Source of the DNA: Pseudomonas sp. ML96
GTDB taxonomy: Bacteria > Pseudomonadota > Gammaproteobacteria > Pseudomonadales > Pseudomonadaceae
DNA: 64,000 nt
Direction: 5' to 3'
Assembly (NCBI RefSeq): GCF_000761545.1
Contig: NZ_JPMY01000002.1
Coordinates: 279,462 to 343,461, forward strand
Shown piece after piece: positions 1-8,995 of the stretch. How positions within the stretch are numbered: the first letter of the stretch is position 1; the number at the start of each line of letters is the position of its first letter. The notes beneath the pieces are model-generated. The model was not told where the DNA came from. It made no database searches and saw nothing but the letters and a program-made list of their open reading frames with translations. A program made the position numbers and the translations under genes.

Positions 1-279
1 CCGGCCGAGATCGGGGCGTTGCAGGTAGGTATGCCGGTCCGCCGCCGCGCTGTGCAGCTGCAGCACCTGGTGGCCGCGCTCGGTGAGACCTGTGGCCAAC
101 TCGTCGGCATCCAGCGGCAGATGCACGGCATCGCGCGCCTGGGCGTGGGCGAACTGGAAGTCCAGCTGCGCACCGGTGGGCAGGCTGGTGCCGGCGCGAC
201 CGAGGGCGATGCGCGCCGGAGTCAGGCGGCGTAGCGCGGCCCAGGGATTGCTGGCGGGGGTGTCGTCGAAATCGCTCAT
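1..279 (-). CDS. eutC: Ethanolamine ammonia-lyase small subunit, N-terminal part (runs off the window)
   Basis: The light chain of adenosylcobalamin-dependent ethanolamine ammonia-lyase, which works with EutB to turn ethanolamine into acetaldehyde and ammonia in the cytoplasm. The visible 93 residues begin [20 protein letters not shown] and continue with the [15 protein letters not shown] stretch typical of EutC N-termini. The ATG at 279 follows the eutB stop by 18 bases, in the order permease-eutB-eutC, so one operon is likely. The gene is cut by the window edge; nothing suggests a defect. Identity is certain from motif and position. Confidence 0.93.
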   Translation of the reverse strand, partial: MSDFDDTPASNPWAALRRLTPARIALGRAGTSLPTGAQLDFQFAHAQARDAVHLPLDADELATGLTERGHQVLQLHSAAADRHTYLQRPDLGR

Positions 280-297
280 GCGGACCTGCGAGGAAAA

Positions 298-1692
298 CTA
301 GGCGAGCTGCGCCAGGGCATTGCGGAAAGCCGGCGGCACCGGGTCGCCGAGACGCAGGCGGCCGCCCTGCTGGTGCAGGATGTTCATGCGCTCCAGCCAC
401 GCCTCGAACTCCGGCGCCGGGCGCAGGCCGAGCAGCTGGCGGGCGTACAGCGCGTCGTGGAACGAGGTGGTCTGGTAGTTGAGCATCACGTCGTCGGAGC
501 CGGGGATGCCCATGATGAAGTTGATGCCGGCCGCACCGAGCAGGGTCAGCAGGGTGTCCATGTCGTCCTGGTCGGCTTCGGCGTGGTTGGTGTAGCAGAT
601 GTCGCAGCCCATCGGCACGCCGAGCAGCTTGCCGCAGAAGTGGTCTTCCAGGCCGGCGCGGATGATCTGCTTGCCGTTGTACAGATATTCGGGACCGATG
701 AAGCCGACCACGGTGTTCACCAGGAACGGCTTGTAGTGGCGCGCCACCGCGTAGGCGCGCACCTCGCAGGTCTGCTGGTCGACGCCATGGTGGGCGTTGG
801 CCGACAGCGCGCTGCCCTGGCCGGTCTCGAAGTACATCAGGTTGTCACCCAGCGTCCCACGCTTCTGCGACAGCCCCGCCTCGTAGCCCTCCTGCAGCAC
901 CTGCAGGGTGATGCCGAAGCCGGCATTGGCCGCCTCGGTGCCGGCGATGGACTGGAACACCAGGTCCACCGGCGCGCCGCGCTCGATGGCGGCGATGGAG
1001 CTGGTGACGTGGGTCAGCACGCAGGCCTGGGTGGGGATCTCGTAGCGCTGGATGATCGCGTCGAGCATCTTCAGCAGATCGGTCAGCGCGCCCAGGCTGT
1101 CAGTGGCCGGGTTGATGCCGAACATGGCGTCGCCGTTACCGTACAGCAGGCCGTCGAGAATGCTGGCGGCGATGCCGGATGGATCGTCGGTCGGGTGATT
1201 GGGCTGCAGGCGCGTCGACATGCGTCCGCGCAGGCCCATGGTGTTGCGAAAACGAGTGACCACGCGAATCTTCTGCGCCACCAGGATCAGGTCCTGCACG
1301 CGCATGATCTTCGACACCGCCGCCACCATCTCCGGCGTCAGCCCCGGCGCCAGGGCGCGCAGGCTGGCCTCGTCGGCGCGTTCGCCGAGCAGCCAGTCGC
1401 GGAAGCCGCCGACTGTGAGGTGGGCGACCGGGGCGAAGGCCGCCGCGTCATGAGTGTCGATGATCAGCCGGGTGATCTCGTCGTCTTCGTAGGGAATCAG
1501 TGCCTCGCTCAGGAAGTGCTTGAGCGGGATATTGGCCAACGCCATCTGTGCGGCGACGCGCTCGGCATCGCTGCTGGCGGCCACGCCGGCCAGGTAGTCA
1601 CCGGAGCGCGCCGGGCTGGCCTTGGCCATGACCTCGCGCAGGCTGTCGAAGCGCCAGGTGTGATGGCCGACGGTATGGGCGAATGTGGCCAT
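298..1692 (-). CDS. eutB: Ethanolamine ammonia-lyase large subunit
   Basis: Catalytic heavy chain of ethanolamine ammonia-lyase, a TIM-barrel B12 enzyme that deaminates ethanolamine. The 464-residue product matches the usual EutB length (about 450-465) and carries family stretches such as RLQPNHPTDDPSGIAASILD and MGCDICYTNHAEADQDDMD, the latter in the C-terminal barrel that ends at the cobalamin side. The start is placed at the ATG at 1692 because a good ribosome site (CAGGAGT) lies just upstream; an in-frame codon 18 bases earlier would use the ribosome site itself as coding. It lies 49 bases downstream of the permease gene and 18 bases before eutC, consistent with a catabolic operon. B12 supply must come from elsewhere in the genome. 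Confidence 0.97.
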   Translation of the reverse strand: MATFAHTVGHHTWRFDSLREVMAKASPARSGDYLAGVAASSDAERVAAQMALANIPLKHFLSEALIPYEDDEITRLIIDTHDAAAFAPVAHLTVGGFRDWLLGERADEASLRALAPGLTPEMVAAVSKIMRVQDLILVAQKIRVVTRFRNTMGLRGRMSTRLQPNHPTDDPSGIAASILDGLLYGNGDAMFGINPATDSLGALTDLLKMLDAIIQRYEIPTQACVLTHVTSSIAAIERGAPVDLVFQSIAGTEAANAGFGITLQVLQEGYEAGLSQKRGTLGDNLMYFETGQGSALSANAHHGVDQQTCEVRAYAVARHYKPFLVNTVVGFIGPEYLYNGKQIIRAGLEDHFCGKLLGVPMGCDICYTNHAEADQDDMDTLLTLLGAAGINFIMGIPGSDDVMLNYQTTSFHDALYARQLLGLRPAPEFEAWLERMNILHQQGGRLRLGDPVPPAFRNALAQLA

Positions 1693-1741
1693 GAAGTACT
1701 CCTGAAACAAGCGCCCGCCGTTGCCGGCGGGCGTGGATCTA

Positions 1742-3106
1742 TTACGGTTGCAGCAGAGCGTCGGCCGGCACGGCGTCGCGCTGGGCGCCGGTCAGCATGA
1801 AGTACACCATACCGATGCTCATCAGGCCGAGGAACAGCAGGGCGATGGTGCCGTTGAACCAGATCATCGCGGCCAGGCACACCAGGGCCAGGGCCAGGGC
1901 GATGCCCGGTACCACCGGGTAACCCGGCGCCTTGAAGGTACGTTCCAGGTGCGGCTCGCTCTTACGCAGCTTGAACAGGCTGAGCATGCTCATGATGTAC
2001 ATGACGATGGCGCCGAACACGCTCATGGTGATCATCGCCGCGGTCAGGCTCATGCCCTGCAGGGCGATCAGGCCGTCGCTGTAGATCGCCGCGATACCGA
2101 CCAGGCCACCGGCAATGATGGCGCGGTGCGGAGTGTGGAAGCGCGACAGCTTGGCCAGGGCCGGCGGCAGGTAGCCTGCGCGAGCCAAGGCGAAGAACTG
2201 GCGGGAGTAGCCGAGAATGATGCCGTGGAAGCTGGCGACCAGGCCGAACAGGCCAATCCACACCAGCATGTGCAGCCAGCCGGAGTTCTCGCCGACCACG
2301 GTTTTCATCGCCTGCGGCAGCGGGTCGTTGATGCCGGACAGGGCCTTCCAGTCGCCCACGCCACCGGCCATCACCATCACGCCCAGCGCCAGGAACACCA
2401 GGGTCAGGATGCCGGCGATATAGGCACGCGGGATGGTGCGTTTCGGGTCCTTGGCTTCTTCGGCGGCCATGGCCGCGCCCTCGATGGCGAGGAAGAACCA
2501 GATGGCGAACGGAATTGCGGCGAATATGCCGGCGATGGCAGGCATGCCGAACACGTCGCTACCGGCCCAGCCGTTGAGCACGAAGTTGCTGAAGCTGAAG
2601 CCCGGTGCGACCACACCCATGAACACCAGCAGCTCGGCGACCGCCAGCACGGTGACCACCAGTTCGAAGGTGGCGGCGATGCTGACGCCGAGGATGTTGA
2701 GGGTCATGAAGATGATGTAGGCACCGACCGCCGCCAGTTTCGGGTCGAGCCCGGGGAACTGCACGTTGAGGTAGGCGCCGATGGCCATGGCGATGGCCGG
2801 CGGAGCGAAGACGAATTCGATCAGGGTGGCCATGCCGGCGATCATCCCGCCGGTGGGGCCGAAGGCACGGCGGCTGTAGGCGAAGGGCCCACCGGCGTGC
2901 GGTATTGCAGTAGTCAGCTCGGTGAAGCTGAAGATGAAGCAGCTGTACATCGCCGCCACCATCAGCGTGGTGACCAGGAAGCCCAGCGTCCCCGCCGCGC
3001 CCCAGCCATAACTCCAGCCAAAATATTCCCCGGAAATCACCAGACCCACGGCGATGCCCCACAGGTGCAGGGTGCCGAGCGTCGGTTTCAGTTTCGTTGT
3101 TGTCAT
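1742..3106 (-). CDS. Ethanolamine permease (APC superfamily)
   Basis: A 454-residue amino acid/polyamine/organocation transporter with about 12 hydrophobic segments. It is the Eat-type ethanolamine permease by sequence character (N-terminal LKPTLGTLHLWGIAVGLVIS, then YFGWSYGWGAAGTLGF) and by being first in the eutBC operon. It would import ethanolamine across the inner membrane. The ATG at 3106 is chosen: GAGGA lies 8 bases upstream, while an in-frame TTG two codons earlier sits on top of that ribosome site. Charged, polar N- and C-termini are short, as usual in this family. No metabolosome shell genes are visible, so this is the simple Pseudomonas-type pathway without a microcompartment. Confidence 0.92.
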   Translation of the reverse strand: MTTTKLKPTLGTLHLWGIAVGLVISGEYFGWSYGWGAAGTLGFLVTTLMVAAMYSCFIFSFTELTTAIPHAGGPFAYSRRAFGPTGGMIAGMATLIEFVFAPPAIAMAIGAYLNVQFPGLDPKLAAVGAYIIFMTLNILGVSIAATFELVVTVLAVAELLVFMGVVAPGFSFSNFVLNGWAGSDVFGMPAIAGIFAAIPFAIWFFLAIEGAAMAAEEAKDPKRTIPRAYIAGILTLVFLALGVMVMAGGVGDWKALSGINDPLPQAMKTVVGENSGWLHMLVWIGLFGLVASFHGIILGYSRQFFALARAGYLPPALAKLSRFHTPHRAIIAGGLVGIAAIYSDGLIALQGMSLTAAMITMSVFGAIVMYIMSMLSLFKLRKSEPHLERTFKAPGYPVVPGIALALALVCLAAMIWFNGTIALLFLGLMSIGMVYFMLTGAQRDAVPADALLQP

Positions 3107-3179
3107 TGCCAATTCCTCGATGTGAGAGCCACGTCAGACGTCGATCGCTTGGCGAGGATATCCAGCCAACCCCGGCCGA

Positions 3180-3222
3180 GACTTGACCTTGCAAAGTCCG
3201 CGCGCAGCTGCAGAGTCAAGTC
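3180..3222. promoter_or_regulatory. Inverted repeat in the eut / AraC-regulator divergent region
   Basis: The 300 bases between the permease start and the regulator start hold no gene. A perfect 8-bp inverted repeat is visible: GACTTGAC at 3180-3187 and GTCAAGTC at 3215-3222, about 75 bases upstream of the permease ATG. A second small palindrome, TGATC-AGGC-GATCA, lies at 3316-3329 nearer the regulator. Either could be an operator; neither matches a motif I can name. The region must hold both promoters, but no convincing -35/-10 pair stands out. Confidence 0.35.
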
Positions 3223-3406
3223 GCCACAAGGCCTGCAGAGCGCTCTGCGGCGGGCTTTTGCGCCACATGAGTGCATTTCGTCGAGCGCCCGCCCCAAGGC
3301 AATGCACAACCATTCTGATCAGGCGATCAACTTGCTCATCTAGAGCCTTCGCCGAGGGGGCATGAGTATTGCTAAACGTTACCCATCTCTCTGATGCGCG
3401 CCGCCC

Positions 3407-4456
3407 ATGTCGCTGAACATCCCCCATCCGCTGGCCATGACCGACGCCCCGAGCAATCTCGGCGTGCTGTCGGCCGCCGCCAGCGGACTGGATCGCTTCA
3501 TCGGGCTGCAAGGTGGCGACGCCGAACGGGTCTTCGGCGTGGCCGGCATCGACCCCGACCTGCTGCTGCACCCGACCCTGAGCCTGAGCCTGAGCAACTA
3601 CTGCAAGGTGCTGGAGGAAGCCGCCACGCAATCGGGCTGCGACAACTTCGGCCTGCGCTACGGCCAGCAGTTCCAGCCGCGCGCCCTCGGCCTGCTCGGC
3701 TATGTCGGGCTGTGTTCGGACAGCCTGGAGCAGGCCCTGCAGAACTTCGCCCGCGCCTTCCCCTATCACCAGCACGACACGCTGATCCGCCTGGTGGATA
3801 TCGGCGAGTGCTACCGCTTCGACTATCAGGTGCGCCACCCGGCGATCCTCGACAAGCGCCAGGACGCCGAGCTGACCATGGGCATGGCGCTGAACCTGGT
3901 GCGCCATGTACTGGGCCCGACCTGGGCACCGCGCGCGGTGCTGTTCGAGCACGGCAAGCCGGAAGGCTGGCGCGAGCACCAGGCGGTGTTCGATGCGCCG
4001 ATACTGTTCGGCCAGCCGTGCAACGCCCTGCTGATTCCCAAGCGCGACATCGTCGGCCGGCTGATGCCCGAGCGCGACCCGGTGCTGCTGATGCTGGTGC
4101 AGGACGCCATCGCCCGCCTCGGCGGCCAGCAGCACCAGCAGTGCCTGGTCGACCAGGCCCGCGGCCTGGTGCGCGACGCCCTGCCCCTGGGCGAGCCGGC
4201 GCTGGAGCAGATCGCCGCGCACCTCGGCCTGACCCCGGCAGCATTCCAGCGCCGCCTGCGTGAACAGAACCTGTGTTTTTCTGCACTGATCGACCAGGTG
4301 CGCCGCGAACTGGCCCTGCACTACCTGCGCCGGCGCCTGCCGGTCAGCGAACTGGCGCCGCTGCTCGGCTATTCCGAGACCAGCGCCTTCTCCCGCGCCT
4401 TCCGCCGCTGGTTCGATACCAGCCCGAGGCAATGGCTACAGATGAGTACGGCCTGA
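3407..4456 (+). CDS. AraC-family transcriptional regulator, probably of ethanolamine catabolism
   Basis: 349 residues with an N-terminal arabinose-binding-like regulatory domain (roughly residues 25-215) and a C-terminal AraC double helix-turn-helix (roughly 255-345; LGYSETSAFSRAFRRWFDTS is the second helix-turn-helix). The gene diverges from the permease-eutBC operon, so control of ethanolamine use is the simplest reading; this is inference from position. P. aeruginosa is thought to use a sigma-54 activator for its eat/eut genes, so an AraC protein here would be a different solution. The ATG at 3407 has no clear ribosome site, and an in-frame ATG at 3437 (MTDAPSNLG) is an alternative start. 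The next gene, ureD, starts 54 bases downstream on the same strand. Confidence 0.85.
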   Translation: MSLNIPHPLAMTDAPSNLGVLSAAASGLDRFIGLQGGDAERVFGVAGIDPDLLLHPTLSLSLSNYCKVLEEAATQSGCDNFGLRYGQQFQPRALGLLGYVGLCSDSLEQALQNFARAFPYHQHDTLIRLVDIGECYRFDYQVRHPAILDKRQDAELTMGMALNLVRHVLGPTWAPRAVLFEHGKPEGWREHQAVFDAPILFGQPCNALLIPKRDIVGRLMPERDPVLLMLVQDAIARLGGQQHQQCLVDQARGLVRDALPLGEPALEQIAAHLGLTPAAFQRRLREQNLCFSALIDQVRRELALHYLRRRLPVSELAPLLGYSETSAFSRAFRRWFDTSPRQWLQMSTA

Positions 4457-4510
4457 ACCCATGCTCGCACGCTACACTGGCGCCCCATGCGCCCCCGCCG
4501 GAATTCTTGG

Positions 4511-5347
4511 ATGACTGCCGCTCAACCCGCGATATTCACTCCCGCCTGGCACGCCGAACTGCAACTGGCCTACGCCCGCCAGCAGGACTGGACACGCCCG
4601 GTGCTGCGCCGCCACCTGGGGCCGCTGCGAGTGCAGAAGCACCTGCACGCCGAGGGCCCGCAGGTCTGCCAGCACATCATCGTGCACCCGCCGGCCGGCA
4701 TCGCCGGCGGCGATACCCTGGACATCAGTGTCGACGTCGGCGAACAGGCCTGGGCCCAGCTGACCAGCCCCGGCGCAGCCAAGTGGTACCGCGCCGCCAG
4801 CAGTGCCAAACAGACCCTGGCGCTGCAGGTGCAGCCCGGCGCGACCCTGGAATGGCTGCCACAGGAAACCATCGTCTACTCCGGCGCCCGCGCCGAGCTG
4901 AGCACCAGCATCGACCTGCACGGCGACGCACGCCTGTTCTACTGGGACATCGTCGCCCTCGGCCGCCCCGCCGCAGGCGAACGCTTCGCCGAAGGCCATT
5001 TCCAGGCGCGCCTGGATATCCGCCGCGACGGCCGCCCGCTGTGGCACGAACGCCAGCGCATCGGCGGCGGCGACGGCCTGCTCGACTCGCCCATCGGCCT
5101 GGCCGGCCAGCCGGTGTTCGCCACCCTGCTGATCAGCGGCGAGATCGATGCCGAACTGCTGGAACGCTGCCGCGAATTGCCCTCGACGGTACGCGGCGAT
5201 CTGACTCAACTGCCGGGCCTGGTCGTGGCCCGCTGCCTGGCCGGCGAGGCGCTGCACGCCCGCGCCTGGCTGATCGAACTCTGGCGCCTGTTGCGCCCTG
5301 CCCTGCTCGGCCGCGAGGCCGTGCCCCCGAGAATCTGGAGTACCTGA
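4511..5347 (+). CDS. ureD: Urease accessory protein UreD
   Basis: UreD (UreH) is the scaffold that docks UreF/UreG on apo-urease for delivery of carbonate and nickel to the active site. The 278-residue product has the family signatures [20 protein letters not shown] and [12 protein letters not shown] and the usual length. The ATG at 4511 gives [19 protein letters not shown]; the longer in-frame start at 4487 adds a basic, non-conserved leader and is less likely. It precedes ureA by one base, so the genes are translationally coupled. ureE, ureF and ureG are not in this window and would be needed for active enzyme. Confidence 0.95.
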   Translation: MTAAQPAIFTPAWHAELQLAYARQQDWTRPVLRRHLGPLRVQKHLHAEGPQVCQHIIVHPPAGIAGGDTLDISVDVGEQAWAQLTSPGAAKWYRAASSAKQTLALQVQPGATLEWLPQETIVYSGARAELSTSIDLHGDARLFYWDIVALGRPAAGERFAEGHFQARLDIRRDGRPLWHERQRIGGGDGLLDSPIGLAGQPVFATLLISGEIDAELLERCRELPSTVRGDLTQLPGLVVARCLAGEALHARAWLIELWRLLRPALLGREAVPPRIWST

Positions 5348-5348
5348 G

Positions 5349-5651
5349 ATGGATTTGTCGCCTCGCGAGAAGGACAAACTGCTGATCTTCACCGCCGGCC
5401 TGGTCGCCGAGCGCCGCCTGGCCCGTGGGGTCAAGCTCAACTACCCGGAAGCCATGGCGCTGATCTCCGCCGCCTTGCTCGAAGGCGCGCGCGACGGCCA
5501 GACCGTGGCCGAGCTGATGCATTTCGGCACCACCCTGCTGAGCCGCGAACAGGTGATGGAAGGCGTGCCGGAGATGATCCCGGAGATCCAGATCGAAGCC
5601 ACCTTCCCCGACGGCACCAAGCTTGTAACCGTCCACCAACCGATTGCCTGA
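5349..5651 (+). CDS. ureA: Urease subunit gamma
   Basis: The 100-residue gamma subunit of nickel urease, which hydrolyses urea to ammonia and carbamate. Length and sequence ([20 protein letters not shown] at the start, VTVHQPIA at the end) are those of a stand-alone UreA, as in other proteobacteria. The ATG at 5349 follows the ureD stop with a single base between. Downstream, instead of ureB, come an imperfect palindromic repeat and an acetyltransferase gene, so the structural genes are split. Confidence 0.97.
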   Translation: MDLSPREKDKLLIFTAGLVAERRLARGVKLNYPEAMALISAALLEGARDGQTVAELMHFGTTLLSREQVMEGVPEMIPEIQIEATFPDGTKLVTVHQPIA

Positions 5652-5686
5652 GGAAATCGTCCAATGTCTACTGCGCTTGCCCATGC

Positions 5687-5757
5687 TGCGTTGCAAGCCG
5701 GCTCGGATTGCTCATTGACAGACGTCAACTGCGCATCCTCGCCGACTTGCGCCTTGC
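5687..5757. repeat. Imperfect palindromic intergenic element between ureA and the acetyltransferase gene
   Basis: The 157-base gap after ureA holds an interrupted palindrome centred on TTGAC-AGAC-GTCAA (5715-5728). Outside the core the arms pair again in blocks: GGAT against the ATCC at 5735-5738, CGGC against GCCG, and GCAAG against CTTGC, reaching about 5690 and 5753. From memory, similar elements of about 70-100 bp (GCTCATT-core-AACTCCGC) recur between genes in many Pseudomonas genomes. The family assignment is therefore recollection, not a search. It could form a large mRNA hairpin that separates ureD-ureA from the downstream genes. Confidence 0.6.
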
Positions 5758-5808
5758 CTGAGCTGCGCTCGCTACGACCTTGAACGACTTCCTGGAGACT
5801 GAAGAAGA

Positions 5809-6321
5809 ATGATCATTCGCGACGCAGCCGAGGCTGACCTGCCCGCCCTGCGCGACATCTTCAACGACGCGGTGCTCAACACCACTGCGATCTGGATGGA
5901 CAACGTGGTCGACCTGGCCAACCGCCAGGCCTGGTTCGCCGCCCGCGCCCAACAGGGCTACCCGATCCTGGTAGCCGAGAACGCCGCCGGTGAGGTGGTC
6001 GGCTACGCCTCATTCGGCGACTGGCGACCCTTCGACGGCTTCTGCAACACCGTCGAACACTCGGTCTACGTACGCGCCGACCAGCGCGGCAATGGCCTCG
6101 GCCCACAGCTGATGGCGGCGCTGATCGAACGCGCCAAGGCCTGCAGTAAGCACGTGATGGTCGCCGCCATCGAGAGTGGCAACGCCGCATCGATCCGCCT
6201 GCACGAACGCCTCGGCTTCGTCACCACCGGGCAGATGCCGCAGGTGGGCCGCAAGTTCGGCCGTTGGCTGGACCTGACCTTCATGCAACTGATCCTCACC
6301 CCGGAGCGCAGCGCACCATGA
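5809..6321 (+). CDS. GNAT-family N-acetyltransferase, phosphinothricin/methionine-sulfoximine type
   Basis: 170 residues of the GCN5-related acetyltransferase fold, with the acetyl-CoA loop at about residues 85-105 ([20 protein letters not shown]) and the later [15 protein letters not shown] strand-helix. It belongs to the PAT/Pita group, whose P. aeruginosa member at the same place (PA4866) acetylates methionine sulfoximine and sulfone; transfer of that activity is inference. A GGAG lies about 14 bases before the ATG. The stop overlaps the ureB start (ATGA), so it is cotranslated with ureB although it is not known to act in urea breakdown. Confidence 0.9.
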   Translation: MIIRDAAEADLPALRDIFNDAVLNTTAIWMDNVVDLANRQAWFAARAQQGYPILVAENAAGEVVGYASFGDWRPFDGFCNTVEHSVYVRADQRGNGLGPQLMAALIERAKACSKHVMVAAIESGNAASIRLHERLGFVTTGQMPQVGRKFGRWLDLTFMQLILTPERSAP

Positions 6322-6623
6322 TCCCCGGCGAATACCAGATTCAGGATGGCGAGATCGAACTCAATGTCGGCCGCCGCACCCTCAGCGTGACCGTGGCCAA
6401 CAGCGGCGACCGGCCGATCCAGGTCGGCTCGCACTTCCACTTCTTCGAGACCAACGACGCGCTGAGCTTCGACCGTGCGGCCACGCGGGGTATGCGCCTG
6501 AATATTCCGGCTGGCACCGCGGTGCGCTTCGAGCCGGGCCAGTCGCGCGAGGTCGAGCTGGTCGAGCTGGCCGGTGGGCGCAGCGTCTACGGCTTCGCCG
6601 GGCGGGTGATGGGCAAGCTTTGA
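6318..6623 (+). CDS. ureB: Urease subunit beta
   Basis: The 101-residue beta subunit of urease. [36 protein letters not shown] and the ending [10 protein letters not shown] are family hallmarks, and the length is normal. The ATG at 6318 overlaps the acetyltransferase stop as ATGA, which fixes the start. ureC follows after 73 bases. UreA, UreB and UreC assemble as a trimer of heterotrimers in the cytoplasm. Confidence 0.96.
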   Translation: MIPGEYQIQDGEIELNVGRRTLSVTVANSGDRPIQVGSHFHFFETNDALSFDRAATRGMRLNIPAGTAVRFEPGQSREVELVELAGGRSVYGFAGRVMGKL

Positions 6624-6696
6624 TAGCGCCGCAGCGCGTCGCCAACTGCATTCCCACGCCGAGCCTGGGAACGATCAACGAATACAGGAAGTGCCG

Positions 6697-8397
6697 ATGA
6701 AGATTTCCCGCCAAGCCTACGCCGACATGTTCGGCCCCACCGTCGGCGACAAGGTGCGCCTGGCCGATACCAACCTGTGGGTCGAGGTGGAGAAGGACTT
6801 CACCACCTACGGCGACGAAGTGAAGTTCGGCGGCGGCAAGGTGATCCGTGACGGCATGGGCCAGAGCCAGCTGTGTGCCGCAGACGTGGTCGATACGGTG
6901 ATCACCAACGCGCTGATCATCGACCACTGGGGCATCGTCAAGGCCGACGTCGGCCTCAAGGGCGGGCGCATCGCCGCCATCGGCAAAGCCGGCAACCCGG
7001 ACATCCAGCCCGACGTGACCATCGCCATCGGCGGCGCCACCGAAGTGATCGCCGGCGAGGGCATGATCCTCACCGCCGGCGGCATCGACACCCACATCCA
7101 CTTCATCTGCCCGCAGCAGATCGAAGAAGCCCTGATGAGCGGCACCACCACCATGATCGGCGGCGGCACAGGCCCGGCCACCGGTACCTTCGCCACCACC
7201 GTCACCCCGGGGCCGTGGCACATGGCGATGATGCTCAAGGCCGCCGACGCCTTCCCGATGAACATCGGCTTCACCGGCAAGGGCAACGTCTCGCTGCCCG
7301 AGCCGCTGATCGAGCAGGTCAAGGCCGGCGCCATCGGCCTGAAGCTGCATGAGGACTGGGGCACCACGCCGGCGGCCATCGACAACTGCCTGAGCGTGGC
7401 CGACCAGTACGACATCCAGGTGGCGATCCACACCGACACCCTCAACGAATCTGGCTTCGTCGAAACCACCCTCGGTGCGTTCAAGAACCGCACCATCCAC
7501 ACCTACCACACCGAGGGTGCCGGTGGCGGCCACGCGCCGGACATCATCAAGGCCTGCGGCTTCCCCAACGTGCTGCCCAGCTCGACCAACCCGACCCGGC
7601 CGTTCACCCGCAACACCATCGACGAACACCTGGACATGCTGATGGTCTGCCACCACCTCGACCCGAGCATCGCCGAGGACGTGGCCTTCGCCGAATCACG
7701 CATCCGCCGCGAAACCATCGCCGCCGAAGACATCCTGCACGACCTCGGTGCCTTCTCCATGATCAGCTCCGACAGCCAGGCCATGGGCCGCGTCGGCGAG
7801 GTGATCACCCGCTGCTGGCAAACCGCCGACAAGATGAAGCAGCAGCGCGGCGCCCTGCCGGGCGACGGTCCGGGCAACGACAACTTCCGCGTGAAGCGCT
7901 ACATCGCCAAGTACACCATCAACCCGGCGATCACCCACGGCATCAGCCACGAAGTCGGTTCCATCGAAGTGGGCAAGTTCGCCGACCTGGTGCTGTGGCG
8001 CCCGGCGTTCTTCGGCGTGAAACCGACGCTGATCCTCAAGGGTGGCGCCATCGCCGCCAGCCTGATGGGCGACGCCAACGCCTCGATCCCAACCCCGCAA
8101 CCGGTGCACTACCGCCCGATGTTCGGCAGCTACGCCGGCATGCTCCACGCCACCAGCCTGACCTTCATCAGCCAGGCGGCCATGGAAGCGGGTGTGCCGC
8201 AGCAGCTCGGTTTGCAGAAGCAGATCGGCGTGGTCAAAGGTTGCCGCGAAGTGACCAAGGCAGACCTGATCCACAACGACTACCTGCCGGACATCGAAGT
8301 CGACCCGCAGAACTACCAGGTCAAGGCCGACGGCCAGTTGCTCTGGTGCGAACCGGCCGAGGTGTTGCCAATGGCGCAACGCTACTTCCTGTTCTGA
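6697..8397 (+). CDS. ureC: Urease subunit alpha (catalytic)
   Basis: The 566-residue nickel-binding catalytic subunit, an amidohydrolase-fold protein of exactly the usual length. The first metal ligands are in [13 protein letters not shown] (about residue 130), the lysine that is carbamylated to bridge the two nickel ions is in [12 protein letters not shown] (about 215), and the mobile flap carries [12 protein letters not shown] (about 315). The ATG at 6697 has CAGGAAG upstream; a GTG two codons earlier is disregarded. It closes the visible urease cluster. Accessory genes ureEFG must lie elsewhere. Confidence 0.98.
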   Translation: MKISRQAYADMFGPTVGDKVRLADTNLWVEVEKDFTTYGDEVKFGGGKVIRDGMGQSQLCAADVVDTVITNALIIDHWGIVKADVGLKGGRIAAIGKAGNPDIQPDVTIAIGGATEVIAGEGMILTAGGIDTHIHFICPQQIEEALMSGTTTMIGGGTGPATGTFATTVTPGPWHMAMMLKAADAFPMNIGFTGKGNVSLPEPLIEQVKAGAIGLKLHEDWGTTPAAIDNCLSVADQYDIQVAIHTDTLNESGFVETTLGAFKNRTIHTYHTEGAGGGHAPDIIKACGFPNVLPSSTNPTRPFTRNTIDEHLDMLMVCHHLDPSIAEDVAFAESRIRRETIAAEDILHDLGAFSMISSDSQAMGRVGEVITRCWQTADKMKQQRGALPGDGPGNDNFRVKRYIAKYTINPAITHGISHEVGSIEVGKFADLVLWRPAFFGVKPTLILKGGAIAASLMGDANASIPTPQPVHYRPMFGSYAGMLHATSLTFISQAAMEAGVPQQLGLQKQIGVVKGCREVTKADLIHNDYLPDIEVDPQNYQVKADGQLLWCEPAEVLPMAQRYFLF

Positions 8398-8464
8398 GCA
8401 CTCGGCGCTTGCCGCCAGGGCGTGTGTACGGTTGACTGCCGGCATTCAGTATTGGAAGTCGAGC

Positions 8465-8995
8465 ATGTCCAACGCCCTGCGCGAGCAACTCCGGCAGCAC
8501 CTGCTGCCCTGGCTGGAAACCCGCGGCTTCGTTGCCGACCAGCCGCAGAACGCCCTGTTCTGGACCTATCGGCGCGAGGTCGGCGAGCAGCTGCAGATTC
8601 TCGAAGTGCAGTGGGACAAGTACCGCCGCCCGCGTTTCATCCTCAACTACGGCACCTGCCCACGGCAGGGCCTGGTCATCGACGGGCGCAACATTTCCGG
8701 CCACGAGATGGCCGCCGGCTGGACCGAGGACGCGGGGCGCGCACATGCCGGCACCTCGGCCGAGGAGCACTGGTTCCGCCAGGACCGGCCCTGGTGGCGA
8801 CGCCTGTTCGGTGGCGCGCCGCTGGTCGATGCACAGCCGATCCTGCATGGTCTGCAGATCTGCCTGCACGAGCTGGACATCTACTGGGCCAGCGGCCTGC
8901 TCGGCCCACACATGTGGCCGCTGGCGCGCCCGGAACGCGCCGCTCTCAAGACTCCCGCGGGCGACGCTGACTCCAGGCCAACGCCGCACCGCTAA
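8465..8995 (+). CDS. Uncharacterised cytoplasmic protein
   Basis: A 176-residue soluble protein with no signal peptide or membrane segment. It is rich in aromatic residues (LFWTYRREVGEQLQILEVQW, HWFRQDRPWWRRLFGG) and looks like a DUF4304-type or related conserved hypothetical; I do not recognise a function. The ATG at 8465 (MSNALREQLRQHL) is preferred to one at 8432. Its last 50 bases overlap the end of the convergent transporter gene on the other strand, so the C-terminal tail (TPAGDADSRPTPHR), which looks non-conserved, may be a recent extension. Confidence 0.7.
   Translation: MSNALREQLRQHLLPWLETRGFVADQPQNALFWTYRREVGEQLQILEVQWDKYRRPRFILNYGTCPRQGLVIDGRNISGHEMAAGWTEDAGRAHAGTSAEEHWFRQDRPWWRRLFGGAPLVDAQPILHGLQICLHELDIYWASGLLGPHMWPLARPERAALKTPAGDADSRPTPHR

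Noticed and set aside
678..683. An isolated TGTACA inside eutB as another light-regulator site
   Set aside because: Single hexamer in coding sequence with no partner at 12-bp spacing.
3321..3336. A GG-N10-GC sigma-54-like element upstream of the AraC gene
   Set aside because: Only the minimal GG/GC dinucleotides match; the flanking TGGCAC and TTGCA consensus is poor.
5664..5783. A 39-codon open frame after ureA
   Set aside because: It runs through the palindromic repeat, has no family resemblance and no clear ribosome site beyond GAGGAAA shared with the ureA end; more likely non-coding.
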